From Chamaecrista fasciculata (Eukaryota > Streptophyta > Magnoliopsida > Fabales > Fabaceae): a stretch of DNA of 64,000 bases. The stretch lies in assembly GCA_003254925.1 (NCBI GenBank), contig QANZ01034490.1:23940-87939 (forward strand). The letters run 5' to 3'. Of this stretch, positions 1 to 13,435 are shown piece after piece. Position 1 is the first letter of the stretch, and every line of letters starts with the position of its first letter. Under the pieces are notes generated by a model. The model searched no databases, was not told where the DNA came from, and saw nothing but the letters and a program-made list of their open reading frames with translations. The translations under genes and the position numbers were made by a program.

Positions 1-110
1 GGGATCAACTTTTGATCAGAAATAACAGAATACATCCTCTCATTGAAGAAACAACATAATAATCATAGAATAACAAATACCACATTCAAACAAAGTATAA
101 TAATAAGACT

Positions 111-2086
111 CTACATCTGCATCAACTCTTGGAAGATCTTCATGGCAGCAGCTGGCAAACCAAGAAGCACATTGATATTCTTCCTCTCCATCCCATGAGA
201 CAGAAACAAAATCACTTCCTTCTCCGGCAACGATACCGGCCCGGACAGAATAGGCTCTCCCCATCCAAAATCAGTGGTATGAAAAGCAAGCCTTGACCAA
301 GTTGTGATCAAAAGGGTGCAAGCCAAAGAAGGCCTAGCTCTAGTGACTTCAAAGTAATCTATAGCTGATCTCATATAACTATCTGTGACCATCTTGATAG
401 CATCTTGAATCTGCCTCACAGCAAATGAGAAAGGCTTTTCTGATAGCTCACCTGCTTGGCAAACAGAATTGGTGAGTACAATTCCATTACCACAATACCC
501 TTTTGGAAGAGGAGGGTTAAACTTAGGCCTTCCATCAACAGCAAAGAGAAGCTTAGTCTGCTGATCTGGCAATAGCTTTAGTGCTTTGGTTCTAGCTACC
601 CATACAAATGCAGAGAGGACTTCAAAAGTAGTGCAAGAGTGAAGAACACCATCTTCCATGGCTTTCATCTTGAGGTTCTTCAACTTTTCAGGATCAAAAC
701 AGAAGGATCTATAGACCATTTCATCTTCATATAGGTTGTTAGTGCCAGACTTGTCTTGGATATCAGCAAATTCTTGATGCTGATACTCTATTTTGGGTGG
801 GTTGCGAGCCTTGAGTATGGTTCTGTCTAGGTATGGTGGAATTGATAGTGGCTGGCCTCTGGCTACTTCACCCCAAGAGTTCACAAACTCCATGGCTCCA
901 ATCCCATCAAACATGCAGTGATTCATGCATAGTCCAAGAGCAAATCCTCCACAGTTGAACTTAGTCACCTAGAATATAGAGAGGACACTTCAAAGCTGCT
1001 AGAGGCTGCTATATCATATGTAGGACTGAGTCTTACTTCTAAGTTCTACTTCTCTTAATGACATATTATCTATTTTTATTTTAGGATAAAATGCACAATA
1101 TCTCCCCTGAACCTTTGTCACTCTGCATAAAACTCTCTGAATTTTGAAAAGTAACGAAAAACTTCTAAAATTTTGATTTTATATAGATCCTTTTGTTAAA
1201 ATTTTCATTGATTTAAAAAAAAAATAGTTTTTTCAGTTATTATTGATTACAACATAGCTTTATTTTAATTTTGTATCAATATAATACAATAACAATCATA
1301 AAATTATAAAAAAAACATTGAATTATAAACTTAACCAAGAAAGTCTTTTACACGAGATCAAAAGTTTAGAGTCTTCCGTTACTTTCCAAAGTTCAAAAAA
1401 TTTCTTTTACACAATAACTAAGGTTAAAAGAGTTTTATGCATTTTAACTTTTATTTTATCACTGGAAAACTCCTAACATGCAAAAAAGGAAGCTCTACTA
1501 TTCTGATGATCATACATACTCAATTTGAACCTTACATGTTTAGGCATAAGTGAATATAGGTCTATGCATTCATGCTTCCAAGTTCTTCTGGTTTTATATA
1601 TCAACATGCCACAAGATATCCAATCAGATAGAATAAAGAACACACCTGAGCAACCAAAGGAGGCATTTGAAGCATATGCTTTGCACCAGGAATGTCATAA
1701 ACAAGCTTGCCAAGAGTCCCAGGGTCTGGCTTTGTGATATCACCAACCTCTTCCATTGTACAATTAGCTTCAGCCTCCACATACAAAGCACCTTCCCCTG
1801 TGCAATCCACTATCAGCTTACCCTCTGTGCTTATGTTTAGCCTCCCAGCAAGTGGATAATAATGAGCAAGAACCTTCTTCAATGCATTTTTTATCACTTC
1901 CCCTGCCTTCTCATTCCCCTTTTCAGGTGATTTGAAGCAGTACACAGTTCTGACAATCACTGCTATGTTTTGGTCAAGGTTGGACAGAAAATACATGCCT
2001 TTCTGTGTTTCCTCTGCAGGAGTAACTAGACTTGGTTCCCTTAGCTTCACGCTAAGTTGGAAACAGTTTCCATTAGAATTTTCCAT
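111..2086 (-). CDS. ASFT: BAHD acyltransferase, omega-hydroxyacid/fatty alcohol hydroxycinnamoyl (feruloyl) transferase
   Basis: There are two exons: 1646-2086 and 111-968. They join in phase 0 across a GT-AG intron (969-1645) and give 432 residues, close to the roughly 450 of the family. Exon 2 holds the BAHD catalytic motif HxxxD as HCMFD (about residue 164) and the structural motif DFGWGEP near the C-terminus. Sequence around both motifs and the N-terminal half resembles Arabidopsis ASFT/HHT1 (At5g41040). That soluble enzyme moves feruloyl from feruloyl-CoA onto omega-hydroxy fatty acids and fatty alcohols for suberin aromatics. The start chosen is the ATG at 2086 (MENSNG); the frame is open a few codons further but has no ATG there. 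A 365-bp MITE sits in the intron. The closest alternative is a cutin- or alkyl-ferulate-forming BAHD paralogue. Substrate is inferred from family membership only. Confidence 0.94.
1084..1448. mobile_element. MITE with long imperfect TIRs, in the ASFT intron
   Basis: This is a 365-bp element with imperfect terminal inverted repeats. The left end starts GGATAAAATGCACAATATC and the inverted right end starts GTTAAAATGCATAAAACTC. Within each arm, blocks about AGTAACG and TTTTGAA recur in opposite orientation. It is flanked on both sides by TTTTATTTTA (1074-1083 and 1449-1458), a 10-bp direct repeat that fits a Mutator-like target duplication. No coding capacity was seen. The flank is low-complexity, so the duplication could be off by one base. 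Confidence 0.75.
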
Positions 2087-4273
2087 CTCAGCTAACACTT
2101 GCAAGATTAATATATACCCTGCGTTAAAAACAGTAGGTAAGACTTGGTTTATATCAAAAAATTAACAAGCATGGGAAAGCATGCAAACAAGATGACTCTT
2201 AAGATAATCTGGAACTAAATATCATCATATAAGCATGAGTTTTAGATGTTGGAAAAAATTCTCATACGGGCTGGGTGTCCTTCTCCTTTGGGAGTTAAGA
2301 GAGAAAATTGTCACTTCCTAGAATATGTAATGTAACTTAAGTGTATGTAGTCTTAGATGTTGTAAATATATGAATACAATGTGAAGGTGAGAAGTAGTTG
2401 TTTATAGAAAAGGATGCATGCTATAAATTATAGTTGCTTTTGGAGCAGATGGGCTTACTATGGACTCAATGTGGGTGAGGGTAGGCCACTAGTCAAGAGA
2501 CCAAATACAATAAAAAGGAACCTTGCTAGAAGAAAACAAGCAATTTTTGGGCTGGTTTGGTGTGGTTGGTATCCCACAATTACTAACCTTTTATTTTTTT
2601 TAATATGCTAAAGTTAGTTATTCCTTTCAAATTGGCATTTCTGTTTTTTTCTTCCAAGTGGAAAACTGCACGCAATTTTATTCTCTGATTCATCATAAAC
2701 TTCCATAAAATCTGTATTTTAAAAACATTGTTTACGTATCCTCGATTATGTTAATCAAATGGGTTTGGTAATCCAGAAATCAAACTTCCCTCGAATAATA
2801 TAGTTAAGTCAACCATATTGATTAGAATTTAGATCAACAGAAATACAGAATTTCTTATACGACATTATCTAATCTCATGGCTAAATATCCAGCAGCAGTT
2901 GATCATAAGGGACAATCAAATTATAGGCTATTGGTATCACGATTCGATTATTGATTATCGGCTAAGCTCGAAGACTTATATATCTCTCTGTACACGTTAT
3001 GGACATATTTATTAGGCTCGACGGCAAGCATTTAATAAGCATGATGCAGGACAATAATTGTGAAAAGGGCTGTGTGCAACACGAAGTTCGGATTTTCAAG
3101 ACTTGAATTTAATAAAGTCGTTTTCGAAATTTATATAAAAATAATTTATAAAAATTTTGAAACAGACTTGTCAAATCCATATCTAATTGAAAATGGTAAA
3201 GGTCACTCACGAATTTGTAAAAGGAGAGTGAACTCGATAATAAGCTTATTGTTAATAAATAATTGATTAAATTATATATTTATATATAAATTTTAAATAA
3301 CAAATTTAAATGTAAAGCAAATTTTAAATTTATTAAAATCATAATCTATTCCATACATAACTAATATAATTGAGCAATATCACCAAATATATATCAAACA
3401 TCACTAAATATTATAAATATTAAATAACATAATTCCCAAACTATAAAATTTAATGGGCACAAAAATTATTAATTCAATTTCAAGACTTAAAAGAGAAGAG
3501 AAAAGATTATAAGAATATAAAAACTTAAGTCTGAAGTAATATTAAAAATTTAAAATGATTATGTCTGGCCAAAAATATATATACATATTCGAATGATTAT
3601 GATAGAATCGCTCGCATACCTGTTCACGGGTTCACTAATTAACTTGAGAATTTGAGAAATGATAACAAAAACATTAGAATATTGGAGAGTTCGGTATCTT
3701 TCTCTAAAAAAACTTAACTTTTATTAACTTTTTGTTTAATTTTTTTTAAAAAAAAAAAGAAGAGAGAAAGACACAAAACACCAGGTAGTAAAACACTACA
3801 CTGCAATGTTATGTATCTTTAGCATTATTCATTTGTTGGTTATTCCCAACTCAAGCATGTTGATCTCCTCTCTCTTTTCTATTTTTTCCCTTTTCAAAGT
3901 AAAACAAACCTGAAACCTTTTCTTTTTTCTTCTTGGGCCAAATTAACATTCAAATATACACAAACAAGTCATTATTTATTTAACATTTCTATGGTAAGTG
4001 GTAGCAAAGTTACAAGAAGCTTTCCCCAAAAATAAGAGGATAAAATAATTCTTACGCCGTATCTATCAAGAAACAAGAACGCATAGACAATCAAAACTAA
4101 AGCCTCCAGGAGCTACGAGGGACAGCTAATCAGGCACAAAGGCGAAAGCAGTTGACACATTCCAATATTGGAGGCAGTTTTAACAGCTTTGAAATATTCA
4201 CCATTCAGACTTTTGTACTTTTGCTTCCTAAAATGATCCTCCCACTTTCAGAGGGGCAACTGTCCCCAAAAAG
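2087..4273. other. Intergenic region between ASFT and ARP2
   Basis: This stretch is the promoter side of ASFT and the 3' side of ARP2, both on the minus strand. It is AT-rich, with a very AT-rich core around 3240-3600 rich in TATAAAT and TTAAAT strings. The short open frames here have no recognisable product. I could not identify a repeat family or a specific promoter element. Confidence 0.6.
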
Positions 4274-7200
4274 TCATGCCTGGCCACACCTGCTTAAACA
4301 AGCAACTCCTTCTTCTAGATAATCTTCCCTGTTAATCCAAAACTCGGGTGCATCCTGCATGTTTTGACCACCAGAAATTGAACTACTTTAGATCATCATA
4401 GATCAAACTGAAAGAATGTCCAAACAGTTTCCACAATTTACTATTGAGACATGGAAACGAGGAACAATTAAAACACAAACCTTCATAATTCCTGCAAGGA
4501 CAGCTCCTCCAAGGTACACCATATGCTTCCTACGTGGTGGATCTTCAATTCGTAATCGAAGTTTCTGAACATCAAAGAAAAGCAAAAGTTTACGATTTAG
4601 CTTATTAATTCATGATTGTAGGCGTGCTCTTAGTCTATCTCTGTTGGAAGGGGATAATCTACCAGGGATTTATGCTTTCTGTTTCTATAGAAAGATGTTA
4701 ATATAAACATGATATGAACCTGTAAAAGAAACCAACAAAAAAAAAACAGAAAGGTCTGTTCTGCGTGCTCTGGATTTCTGCTCAGATAGGACAGGATTTT
4801 CAACAAGTAACATATTTGTCACGTTTGTGTTATGTGCATGCGAAATTCAAACGCTTAAGGATTCTATCATATTTGTGTACCTAATTTATCGCAACATTTA
4901 TATTACTATCAAGAATGTAATCAGATTGCCAAGCAACTCCCTAATTGATGACAACATAAAAAACCTTGAAGTTGTAAATTTTATTTTAAAAAAGGAAAAA
5001 CACCCTTTCGTGCCCCTAACGTTTGTGGTGATTTTCAGTTATGCCCCTAACGTTTCATTTGTGTCAGTTGTGCCCTCAATGTGAAACGTTAGTTTCAATT
5101 ATGCCCTCAATTTCAATCATCCACAAAAAAAAACACCATTTTCACACGATTTGAGCTCGGTTTTGATCAGATTTCATATGGGTTTTAATTTTCGGACATC
5201 ACAAACTTGATTCCTTGGATCAATTTCAAAGATTAAGCTCAAAATAGCCCCATATCCGAAGAAAATCGGACCCAATGAACCTTAAAAAGGACCAAAACGA
5301 AATGCAGCAAAACGAAGCATTTTTCTCAAAATTTCCATATGCAAAATGATCCTTAGGAGCCGAAAATGAGTACCTATAAACTCATTTATCAAAACAAACT
5401 AAAACGAACACGGATCTAAGCTCAAAAGTTCCGTAAAACGGTACACTAAACGAGGGTGGGGGCATAATTGAAACTAACGCTTCACATTGGGGGCACAACT
5501 GACACAAATGAAACGTTAGGGGTATAACTGAAAATCACCGCAAACGTTAGGGGCAGAGAAGGGTGTTTTGCCTTTAAAAAATTAGACATGCTTGATCAAC
5601 TATAAGTACCAATTCTTCACAAAGGGTGTTTTGCCTTTAAAAAATTAGACATGCTTGATCAACTATAAGTACCAATTCTTCACTCCTTATTCCACTGTCT
5701 GTACATAGCCATTATTTCTATATCACAACAAGGCTAAAATCAACATCATTTATTCAAGAGTGTAAATATTATCCCCTCTTAGATGAAAATTTCACAAACT
5801 TTCGTCCACTGTAGTCCTCCCTTGGAGCAACTCTTTCGCCAAACTTCTTGTTTCAATAGGTCAAAATAGTAAGAACTCCATATGATAGTGCAATTGAAGT
5901 ACAAGACCAAACTATTTGCTAAATTAATTTAGGAACACATTTTCCTTCACCATCACCGCATGATACGCAAATGCACAAGCACCAAATAATAATAATAATA
6001 AGGCAGAAAACCTAAGCTTACCTTCAACCCGTCTCTGTTGCCCTTCAGAACAACATCAAGATAACGATCCATTATTTCTTTTTCCAATCTGACAAACAGT
6101 AGAAACAGAGAACACAGCTTATAAATAAAGAACCTAGCATATGAGAATATTTAAAAAGCATGAAAAAGGTCATCAAAATATTATGCTAAGTTAAAATGCA
6201 TTTGCAATAAAATCTATGTCCACCAGTTCTTAACTCAAGTGGCACCTCTCCTCACATAAGTGTCAGAGGGTCCTAATTTATATGACTTTGATCCCTACCC
6301 CTCCCCTGTTTTTCTCAGATGAAAAAAGAATTTATTAAAGAAGAGAGTATGAATAAATTACAAGAAAAGAAGAGGTCAAGAGACCTCTTAGAGAAAGAAA
6401 AAATTTAGAAGTAAAATGGAAAACAAAGGAGAGAAACCTGAAAGATTAAATTAAGCCTTTCAGTCCCTTAGAAATTTACCAGGGGAACTCCTCTAAAAAG
6501 CCATTAGAATACACCCACAAATAAGCCTACCCCATATAAGATGTGGTTGCAGAAAATTATTACTAAACATCCTAGCATTCTGCACCATCTAAAATTCTAA
6601 ATGGACTGCAAACTTGCAAGAGCAGCAAAATGCCAAAGGCCTCGAGCCTCCATTTATATTAAAAAAGTTCCAAAATGCAATATATTATTACCTTGATACA
6701 TAACATAGCATAACACGAATTAGACAACTTTAAAATGGTATATAAGTTGGCAAGGCCAGCACTAGCAATAAATTTCAGCTTGAGACCACAGAAAAATTAA
6801 TTAATTAACTTCCATGAAAAGGAACCACCTGTGACTAATATTCACAAATATTATCTTAAAATGATTATATACTTAGCATACACACACATGCACACACATA
6901 TATCCCACTAGGCCACTAAATAAATGTAGCCACATTATGTATACAATTGAAAAATCTCAACCAGAGGCAAATAAGAAAAAGAACCAAAAGAAAGGAGAGA
7001 AGAATCTTATATTGCATGGTACGTAAAAGTAAATAATGTTACCACAAGGTATCAGCAACTACAAAGAGATCAGGACAATTTGAGTTCATCTAAAAGAAAA
7101 AGAAAAACTACCGGCTTGGTAATCCAGGATACATGGTGCTCCCTCCACTTAAAACTATATGTTGGTAAAGCTGAAAAAAAAAAGGCGCAACATAATGTCA

Positions 7201-10200
7201 TAATTTGCACAAAAATTTTCAAAACAGAATAGCAGTGTTAGGACTTTTCTGAACATGCTGAAGCAAGAGCAAGGCAAAAACCTCTTAGGTTTTTGTAGTT
7301 CTATTCATAAAACAACTTTTTCTATAAAAAAAAAATGCTTATCTTGTAAAAATGGGATATGAAAATTATGATTAATTCATGAACATTATGCCCGACTGGA
7401 CATCATGGAATGAGGTGATTTTATGGAGACAGGACAAAAAACTACAACAAACTTTACAAAGTTCTATTCAGGCAATCATTTAGTGCATGAGGAGCAAAGA
7501 ACTGCTCATGACACTTGATAATGCAAAATAAAGCTTGAGATCTTTTATTCATTTATCATGACTAATACTGCAAAAGTTTCAACTCAGAAATAGTAGCTAA
7601 TCATAATTATCCTATTGCACTTTTACACTAAAGTTTAACCTACGAAAGAGGATTTTGCATCCTTTTCAAACCTAACATGGTATCAACATTCAACATTTAC
7701 TTAAGAATATTAAATATTTAGAGTATCAAACAGAGCATCACACCATCATCCGGTTGTCAATATCCATTTCTTGAATGCAACGAAAAACCATGTCTGCCAT
7801 TCCGTCACCTTCAACATCAATAAGTTCCTGCAAGAAGGTAAAAAACTCTTGATAATCACAAAATATAAAATTTTATCATACAATAGTTAAGCCAAAATGC
7901 ATTGTTACAGAGTAAAGGAGTTAAAATTAAATCCATAAAACAAAACCAGTATCTTTCTGTCCAATTATGATAGGACAAAACCTGCTTATTTCAAGCATAC
8001 TTGTCTACAGTGCAAGGCGAAACTTTGCGAACAGCCTCTTGAAGCCATGGTGAGTGGTGCACTATGTTCCGCATTACAACATTTAATTGTAGCACACATT
8101 AACAATAATAGTATTAATATATAGCATACAAAAGAAAACACCTAAAACAAATAAATTTTACTTATAGATGGTGTGGCCCAAACACAGCGTGCGCTTCATG
8201 CTGAACCATAATTAGTGAGGACTTTTTGGTCTACACCATGTGGACCATGTGGTACATTACTAATGTCCACAAAATCACTGTGGATGTTAGAAGTGGTTAT
8301 ATATATGACAAAGATCAAAGATAACTCAAAACAACTCTGACTATGTGGAAGAGTTTAGAATTCTAAGCATCATCTTGAAAGATTTTAATGTCATCCTATC
8401 CTCCACTGAGAGCAACATCATTACAGATATTCCCATTGTTCAACCCCTCAAATAATCTTCTCTCACAGAACAAGCTAATACGTCTGGCTTCAACGTCTCC
8501 TTCTTGAGTGTGATGGATCCAGTCTAACTGTTTTGCCCTCGGTGTCAAAGGGCATAAGTCTGGCAGAATATATAGCTTTTTAACTTATTGGTAAACCCAT
8601 AAGTTATGCACAGTATCTAAATCCCAAAAGAATTGGGTGGTACATCCTAAACAACTATGGTTTCGAGAAAAATACAATACATACAGAAAAAATAATGCTG
8701 ATCAGGAACATTTCACAAGACATACAATCTACATATTGAAGATGGAAGACTTTGAAACATAAGAATGAAAAATCAAATGGGCAGAGAGGACCTACTGGAG
8801 AGAAAAGCGCCTCAGGAGCCTGGAACCTTTCAGTGCCTACTTTAATGACCCTTCCATCTGGAAGCTGATTATGAGAATGCATATCAATAGATAATATAGA
8901 AAGAGACATTAAGTTATTGACATCTACCCCATGCATACCTGTATACTATATTCAACTCTAAGAGGGAAGAAACAATATATATATAACATAATATATACTG
9001 AAACCAAAAAAATTGTAAATGACTTTACTGACAAGCATAAATAATAAAAATAAAGAAACACATAAATAAGAACAGATTATAGGATAAGTCAAAGTTGATG
9101 ATCTCCCCACCCTCAACCGAAAAATAAAATTAAATGAGAAAGAAATACTCCTTCAGGCACACAGTTTCAATCAGAACCGCCTACCGAATCATTCATCGGT
9201 TACACAGAAATAGCCCCCTAAAAGAATTCAAGGAATTAGAAATATCAACTTACAGTATAGTTCTTTACAAGTATGGTGGTCTCAAGCCCCAACTGATATT
9301 CCCTCTTGTAGTCATAACTACAGAAAATGGATATAGTCATTACAAGGAAGAACAACAACACCCTATGAAAACAAAGTGTAGAATGAGATTGCATGTTGAC
9401 CTTATGTAGCATAGCTTCTCTTTGATCTCCCTTACAGTCTCAAAATCAGCATTTCTATTCATTGCATACCTAAGGGAAATAAAATTGTGTTCCATTTAGA
9501 CATTAAGTTTATAATATAAAAGTTCAGTTATCATAATGATATTACAAAAAATGAAGGGAGTTAGCCTTCACCCCCTTCTTGAAAGCAAGTCAACAAGATA
9601 TGATGTTATATGTCGGCCAGCTACATTCATCCGTTTTGTAAGATGGGGGAATGAATAGCCATCAACAACTGGAACCTGTATTGAAACTTACATTATTAGC
9701 ATCTTTCAAACAAATACATACAAATCGCAATGCTTGTGGTAGTTATTCAATTTTATGAAATATTTTAAACACTTCCCACAAGTGCAAAAGTAAACAAAGG
9801 TTAACATTATTCAATGACTTCTATGAGGTGAAACTTTTGTGAAATATATGAATGCATTAAAAGTTTAAAACCTTTCACATATACGTTCATATAAATAACC
9901 AAAAAAATTAGGGTGCAACAGTTTTTCTTGGTGAGATTGATGAAATCACAATTTATATAGAGGTACACTATGCAGCAGTGAAAAGATTGGCAATGGCGTG
10001 AAATATCATACATAAGTGACAGAAACCATAAAAATAGTCTATTAAAGGCAATGTACGAGGAACAAATAAACCCACTCCAACAAATAAGAGATGGAACCTA
10101 AAACCATTACAAAGGTCATCAGAATACTTTAAAGAAGAAAATTACCACATGAGTAACACCATCACCAGAGTCAATAACTAATCCGGTCAGCAGCCCTGAG

Positions 10201-11884
10201 AGAAGGGCAGAAAATGTTAAATTACAAGAAGAACGAGGGAGCAAAGAGAGTACATGCTATGTACATGGAAGCGTTATATGAGGTATGGCCTGGTACATAC
10301 ACAAATCCTTGCAAATTACTACGAATAATTTCACTGTGCATGGTCTAGATTTGGAGAGTAAACCACAATAAGGATGAGATAAAACTGAAAAACCAAACTT
10401 CAACCTTAACTCATCTCTTTAAGCACCTTGAGCATATAATGTTAGAACAGCTTGGATCTGGATAAACACTCCAGCAAAATTGTACTTCTCAAACATTGTT
10501 TCAACCTGCAAAGTCAAATCACATGAAAGAATGATGTTGCCAGTATATTTGGATATAAAATGAATAAAAAAAAGGAATTGGTTCACAAACCATTTTTTCA
10601 CGATTCTTTGAGGGATTAAGAGGCGGGTCTGTGAGTAAAATCTTACAATCTGGTGGATTAATCTGTCAAAAAAATTTGTCAGCTGTGAATATTACCAAAC
10701 AGACACAGTAGTGATTGACAGACAGTCAGAAGCACTAGAATGTACTTTTAATTCATTGTAAAATGCATGGTCCCACACATGACACATATCGTCCCAGTTT
10801 TGCACTATTCCATTGTTAACAGGATAAGATATATCAAGCTGATGACGCAAATCTGCACAGGCTTCTCCAACAACAATATCCTACATGGAACCGGATATTT
10901 GAAAACAAAAAGCATTTTAGACTTTAGCAATATATTAAAGCATGAAATAGCAGTGACAATCAATAACATTATAACAACAAGCTCATCTTACATATCAACG
11001 TGGCCTTGTTTCCATCTAGGCAAGCAATTTTAGAATTCGCTAACAAGATGCAGATTTCCACGAAATGGCTAGTAGCATCAAGAATTTTCTGTTTTTATTT
11101 CTTGATTTTGGTATCATCAAGCACTTGCTATTTGAATCAAGCAATGTTCAAATAAACTACCCTATTACTTCTAGTCAAGAGTCTTTGCCAGTTTAATTGT
11201 GCCATAAATCTTTTTTTCCCATATATAAAAGGTTTGCCAATGAATAGACATACCTTTAGCTCTTGTTCCATGAGGGATTCTTCATACCGAAGCATAGGCC
11301 GCCCCACCACACAAGGAAATACAGCGGTGGGGAAATTCTCCCCAGAAAAACCACACTTGACATACTGCATTCAGTAAATCCAACATCAAAATGAGAAGAA
11401 AATCTTTAAACGGTCAAGGAAGGTAGTCAGAATCACAAGTAGTAGTTAACCAGCAACAATCCCATGTAATAATCCAGAAATTTAATGCCAAAGTAATCCT
11501 TGAAAGTGAAGGGTACGCCACTCTGACACTTATATTAAACAACCTTGAAATTTCCAACACCCATTATTGGTTTACATAATTGCCAACATCTAGAGAGATA
11601 ATAAGCGCCATAAACATTCTATATGACTATCAAGAAATGCCAATTCTAAATAAAACAGGACCGGATCAAAAAGAATTCACAGAAAGCAAAATCTGGTGAA
11701 TCGCGTCCGAAGCTATTCCGAAGAGACCAAAAAAAGAAAATCGAATTTGCTCCAGAAAAAGTGGAGATGCTTCTTGGGAGATCAAGCGACATGATCCATG
11801 TAAAATAAAAGGCATCTAGCAAAACGTAAAGGAGAGAAGTACCCCGGTGCCATTGTCGCAGACGACGACGTTTTTGTTCTCCAT
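4274..11884 (-). CDS. ARP2: Actin-related protein 2 (ARP2/3 complex subunit)
   Basis: Fifteen exons, 5' to 3' on the minus strand: 11843-11884, 11254-11364, 10746-10880, 10591-10662, 10427-10505, 10146-10195, 9572-9675, 9401-9469, 9254-9317, 8796-8864, 7744-7827, 7112-7170, 6022-6088, 4481-4564, 4274-4354. All junctions are GT-AG and the phases join to 389 residues, the length I recall for Arabidopsis ARP2 (WURM). Residue 9 starts the phosphate-1 loop (CDNGTG), about residue 149 starts phosphate 2 (DSGDGVTH), and LSGGST lies at about 300. These are actin-fold nucleotide-binding motifs. ARP2 pairs with ARP3 in the cytoplasmic complex that nucleates branched actin; in plants it affects trichome and pavement cell shape. 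The C-terminal tail after EEGV is family-typical. A MITE lies in the intron between exons 13 and 14. No broken exon was seen. Confidence 0.97.
4994..5572. mobile_element. MITE, Mutator-like, with long TIRs, in an ARP2 intron
   Basis: A 579-bp element. The left end GGAAAAACACCCTTTCGTGC and the inverted right end GGCAAAACACCCTTCTCTGC continue as matching arms of about 85 bp, in which the block GCCCCTAACGTTT recurs. A perfect 9-bp direct repeat TTTAAAAAA flanks it (4985-4993 and 5573-5581). The core has no open frame. A related right end is at 37763-37878. It lies in the 1.46-kb intron 4565-6021 of ARP2, well away from the splice sites. Confidence 0.88.
5558..5683. repeat. 63-bp tandem duplication covering a MITE end and its flank
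   Basis: Units 5558-5620 and 5621-5683 are near-identical direct copies. Each holds the last bases of the MITE (GGGTGTTTTGCC), its target repeat TTTAAAAAA and about 40 bp of neighbouring intron. The duplication must therefore postdate the MITE insertion. Confidence 0.85.
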
Positions 11885-12097
11885 ATTGTCGTTGTTGTTA
11901 TTCTTCTTCTTTAGCAACCACTATGGCTACTGCTGTTATCGTTCGCTGCTTTCATCCGAGGCTTGCCTTCAACCAAGATGCCGTACAAATGCAGCAAAAA
12001 AAAAGGGTCTGCTGTCTGGTACGGTGTCAACTCAAGTTATGCAACGACGTCGTTGGTGATATAATTATATATATATATATATTTGGTATAAAATATA

Positions 12098-12599
12098 GGT
12101 TAAAGGATCATTTTGGTCCTAAATGTATGCTCTAATGTTCATTTTGGTCCATTATGTTTTAAAATGTTCAAATTGATCCTAAATGTTGACAAAATATTTC
12201 ATTTTGGTCCTAAACTATTAAATATGGTTTGTTTGAAGTTCAAATGTAACGAGTTTAGAGTTACGTATTGCTCAGTACTTTCTCTATTCAATTGAAGTCG
12301 TTAACAAACGAGGTCAAATCAATCCTACAAGTAGACTGCTCGTATCATGGTCAAACAAGAAAAATTGATCATATCTCTCTCGTTTCAAATTTGAAGGCAA
12401 CAAATTCCAAGTTACGAATTCCTCTTAACAAGTCCTTTGAACTTGAAATGAGAGACGAGAGAAATATGATCAAATTCAATAGTTTATGACCAAAATGAAA
12501 CATTTTGCCTACATTTAAGAACAATTTGAACATTTTGAAACATAATGGACCAAAATGAACATTAGGACATACATTTAAGACCAAAATGACCATTTAACC
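12098..12599. mobile_element. MITE, Mutator-like (family 1, copy 1)
   Basis: A 502-bp element whose arms read GGTTAAAGGATCATTTTGGT at the left and, inverted, GGTTAAATGGTCATTTTGGT at the right. Inside the arms, blocks like CATTTTGGTCCTAAATGT repeat several times. Flanks are TAAAATATA and TAATATATA, a 9-bp duplication with one mismatch. The core shares a segment (TCTCTCGTTTCAAATTTGAA) with the copies at 35741-36274 and, more distantly, 45627-46356. It lies just upstream of ARP2, in the divergent ARP2/GYF gene interval. Confidence 0.8.
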
Positions 12600-12615
12600 T
12601 AATATATATTACATA

Positions 12616-13056
12616 GGTGAAAGTGCACTTTTGGTCCCATAACTTTTACTCAGGTCTCAATTTGGTCCCTAACTTTTTTTGTTGCACTTTTGGTCCCATA
12701 TCTTTGCACAAAGTTGCATATATGGTCTTGTATCACTTTTGGTCACATATCTTTTGCTCAGGTTACAGAATTGGCCCCATATCTTTGCAAAAAGTTTCAC
12801 CGCTAGTCTCACTTGATTCAAATATATGAGACCAATTCTGCACCTGACCCAAAGATATGAGACCGATTTTGCAACTTGACTAAAAAATATAGGACCAATT
12901 TTGTAACATGAACCAAAGATATGGGACAAAAAATGTAACACATGACCAAATCTGCACCTTGAGCAAAAGATATCGGACCAAAAGTGCAACAAAAAAAGTT
13001 ATGGGACCAAATTGAGACTTTAGCTAAAGTCATGGGACCAAAAGTGCAATTTGGCC
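12616..13056. mobile_element. MITE, Mutator-like, with perfect 9-bp target duplication
   Basis: A 441-bp element. The left end is GGTGAAAGTGCACTTTTGGT; the inverted right end is GGCCAAATTGCACTTTTGGT. The arms are built almost wholly of short alternating blocks (TTTTGGTCCCATA, CTTTTGCTCAGGT), which makes the whole element foldable. The direct repeat TATTACATA is present at 12607-12615 and 13057-13065. It starts only 16 bp after the neighbouring element at 12098-12599. Confidence 0.88.
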
Positions 13057-13203
13057 TATTACATATATTTTTTATAATTAATACTATTAATTATAATAAT
13101 TTGTTTTTATTTTTTTTCAATTAATGTCAGGGGTATCTCCCGCCTATCTATATAAGCGTCTAAGCGAAAATTAATTTCATTCGGACTAAGAACCTGGCCA
13201 ACA

Positions 13204-13435
13204 ATCATTGTGGTGTGATAACAAGTTTGCGGTTTATCTTGATACCAAATCTATTTATAACGAGCTGACAAAACACATAAAGATCAACTGTCATGACTCG
13301 TGTTTCGCAATGAATATGTGCAAAGAGGAATTCATTCAACTATGCCATGTCCTCTTCCCAATCCACAATTTTCTTCTTTCTTTGGCAAGTTGGGCCTTAA
13401 TCATCACAGGCTTCCAGCGTGATGAGATTTAGTGT
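13204..13435 (+). pseudogene. Decayed 3' end of a Ty1/copia pol gene (RNase H tail)
   Basis: Translation near 13209-13288 gives WCDNKFAVYL followed by TKHIKINCH. This resembles the copia RNase H C-terminal block (usually CDNkSAi ... RTKHIeiDcH). A second piece in another frame at about 13376-13420 reads SFFGKLGLNHH, like the following SKLG segment. The frame is shifted and no active-site region remains. The AT-rich sequence to about 13640 may be LTR remnant, but I could not find paired LTRs. Confidence 0.55.

Noticed and set aside
2087..2104. Longer ASFT N-terminus starting upstream of MENSNG
   Set aside because: The only upstream start would be a TTG codon. The ATG at 2086 fits the family.
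6225..6420. Possible tRNA-like SINE followed by an A-rich tail in an ARP2 intron
   Set aside because: The box-like strings are too degraded, and no target duplication was found.
8160..8560. Stretch in an ARP2 intron that looks like an old LTR or gene fragment
   Set aside because: No paired repeat and no recognisable protein in any frame. It stays unexplained intron sequence.
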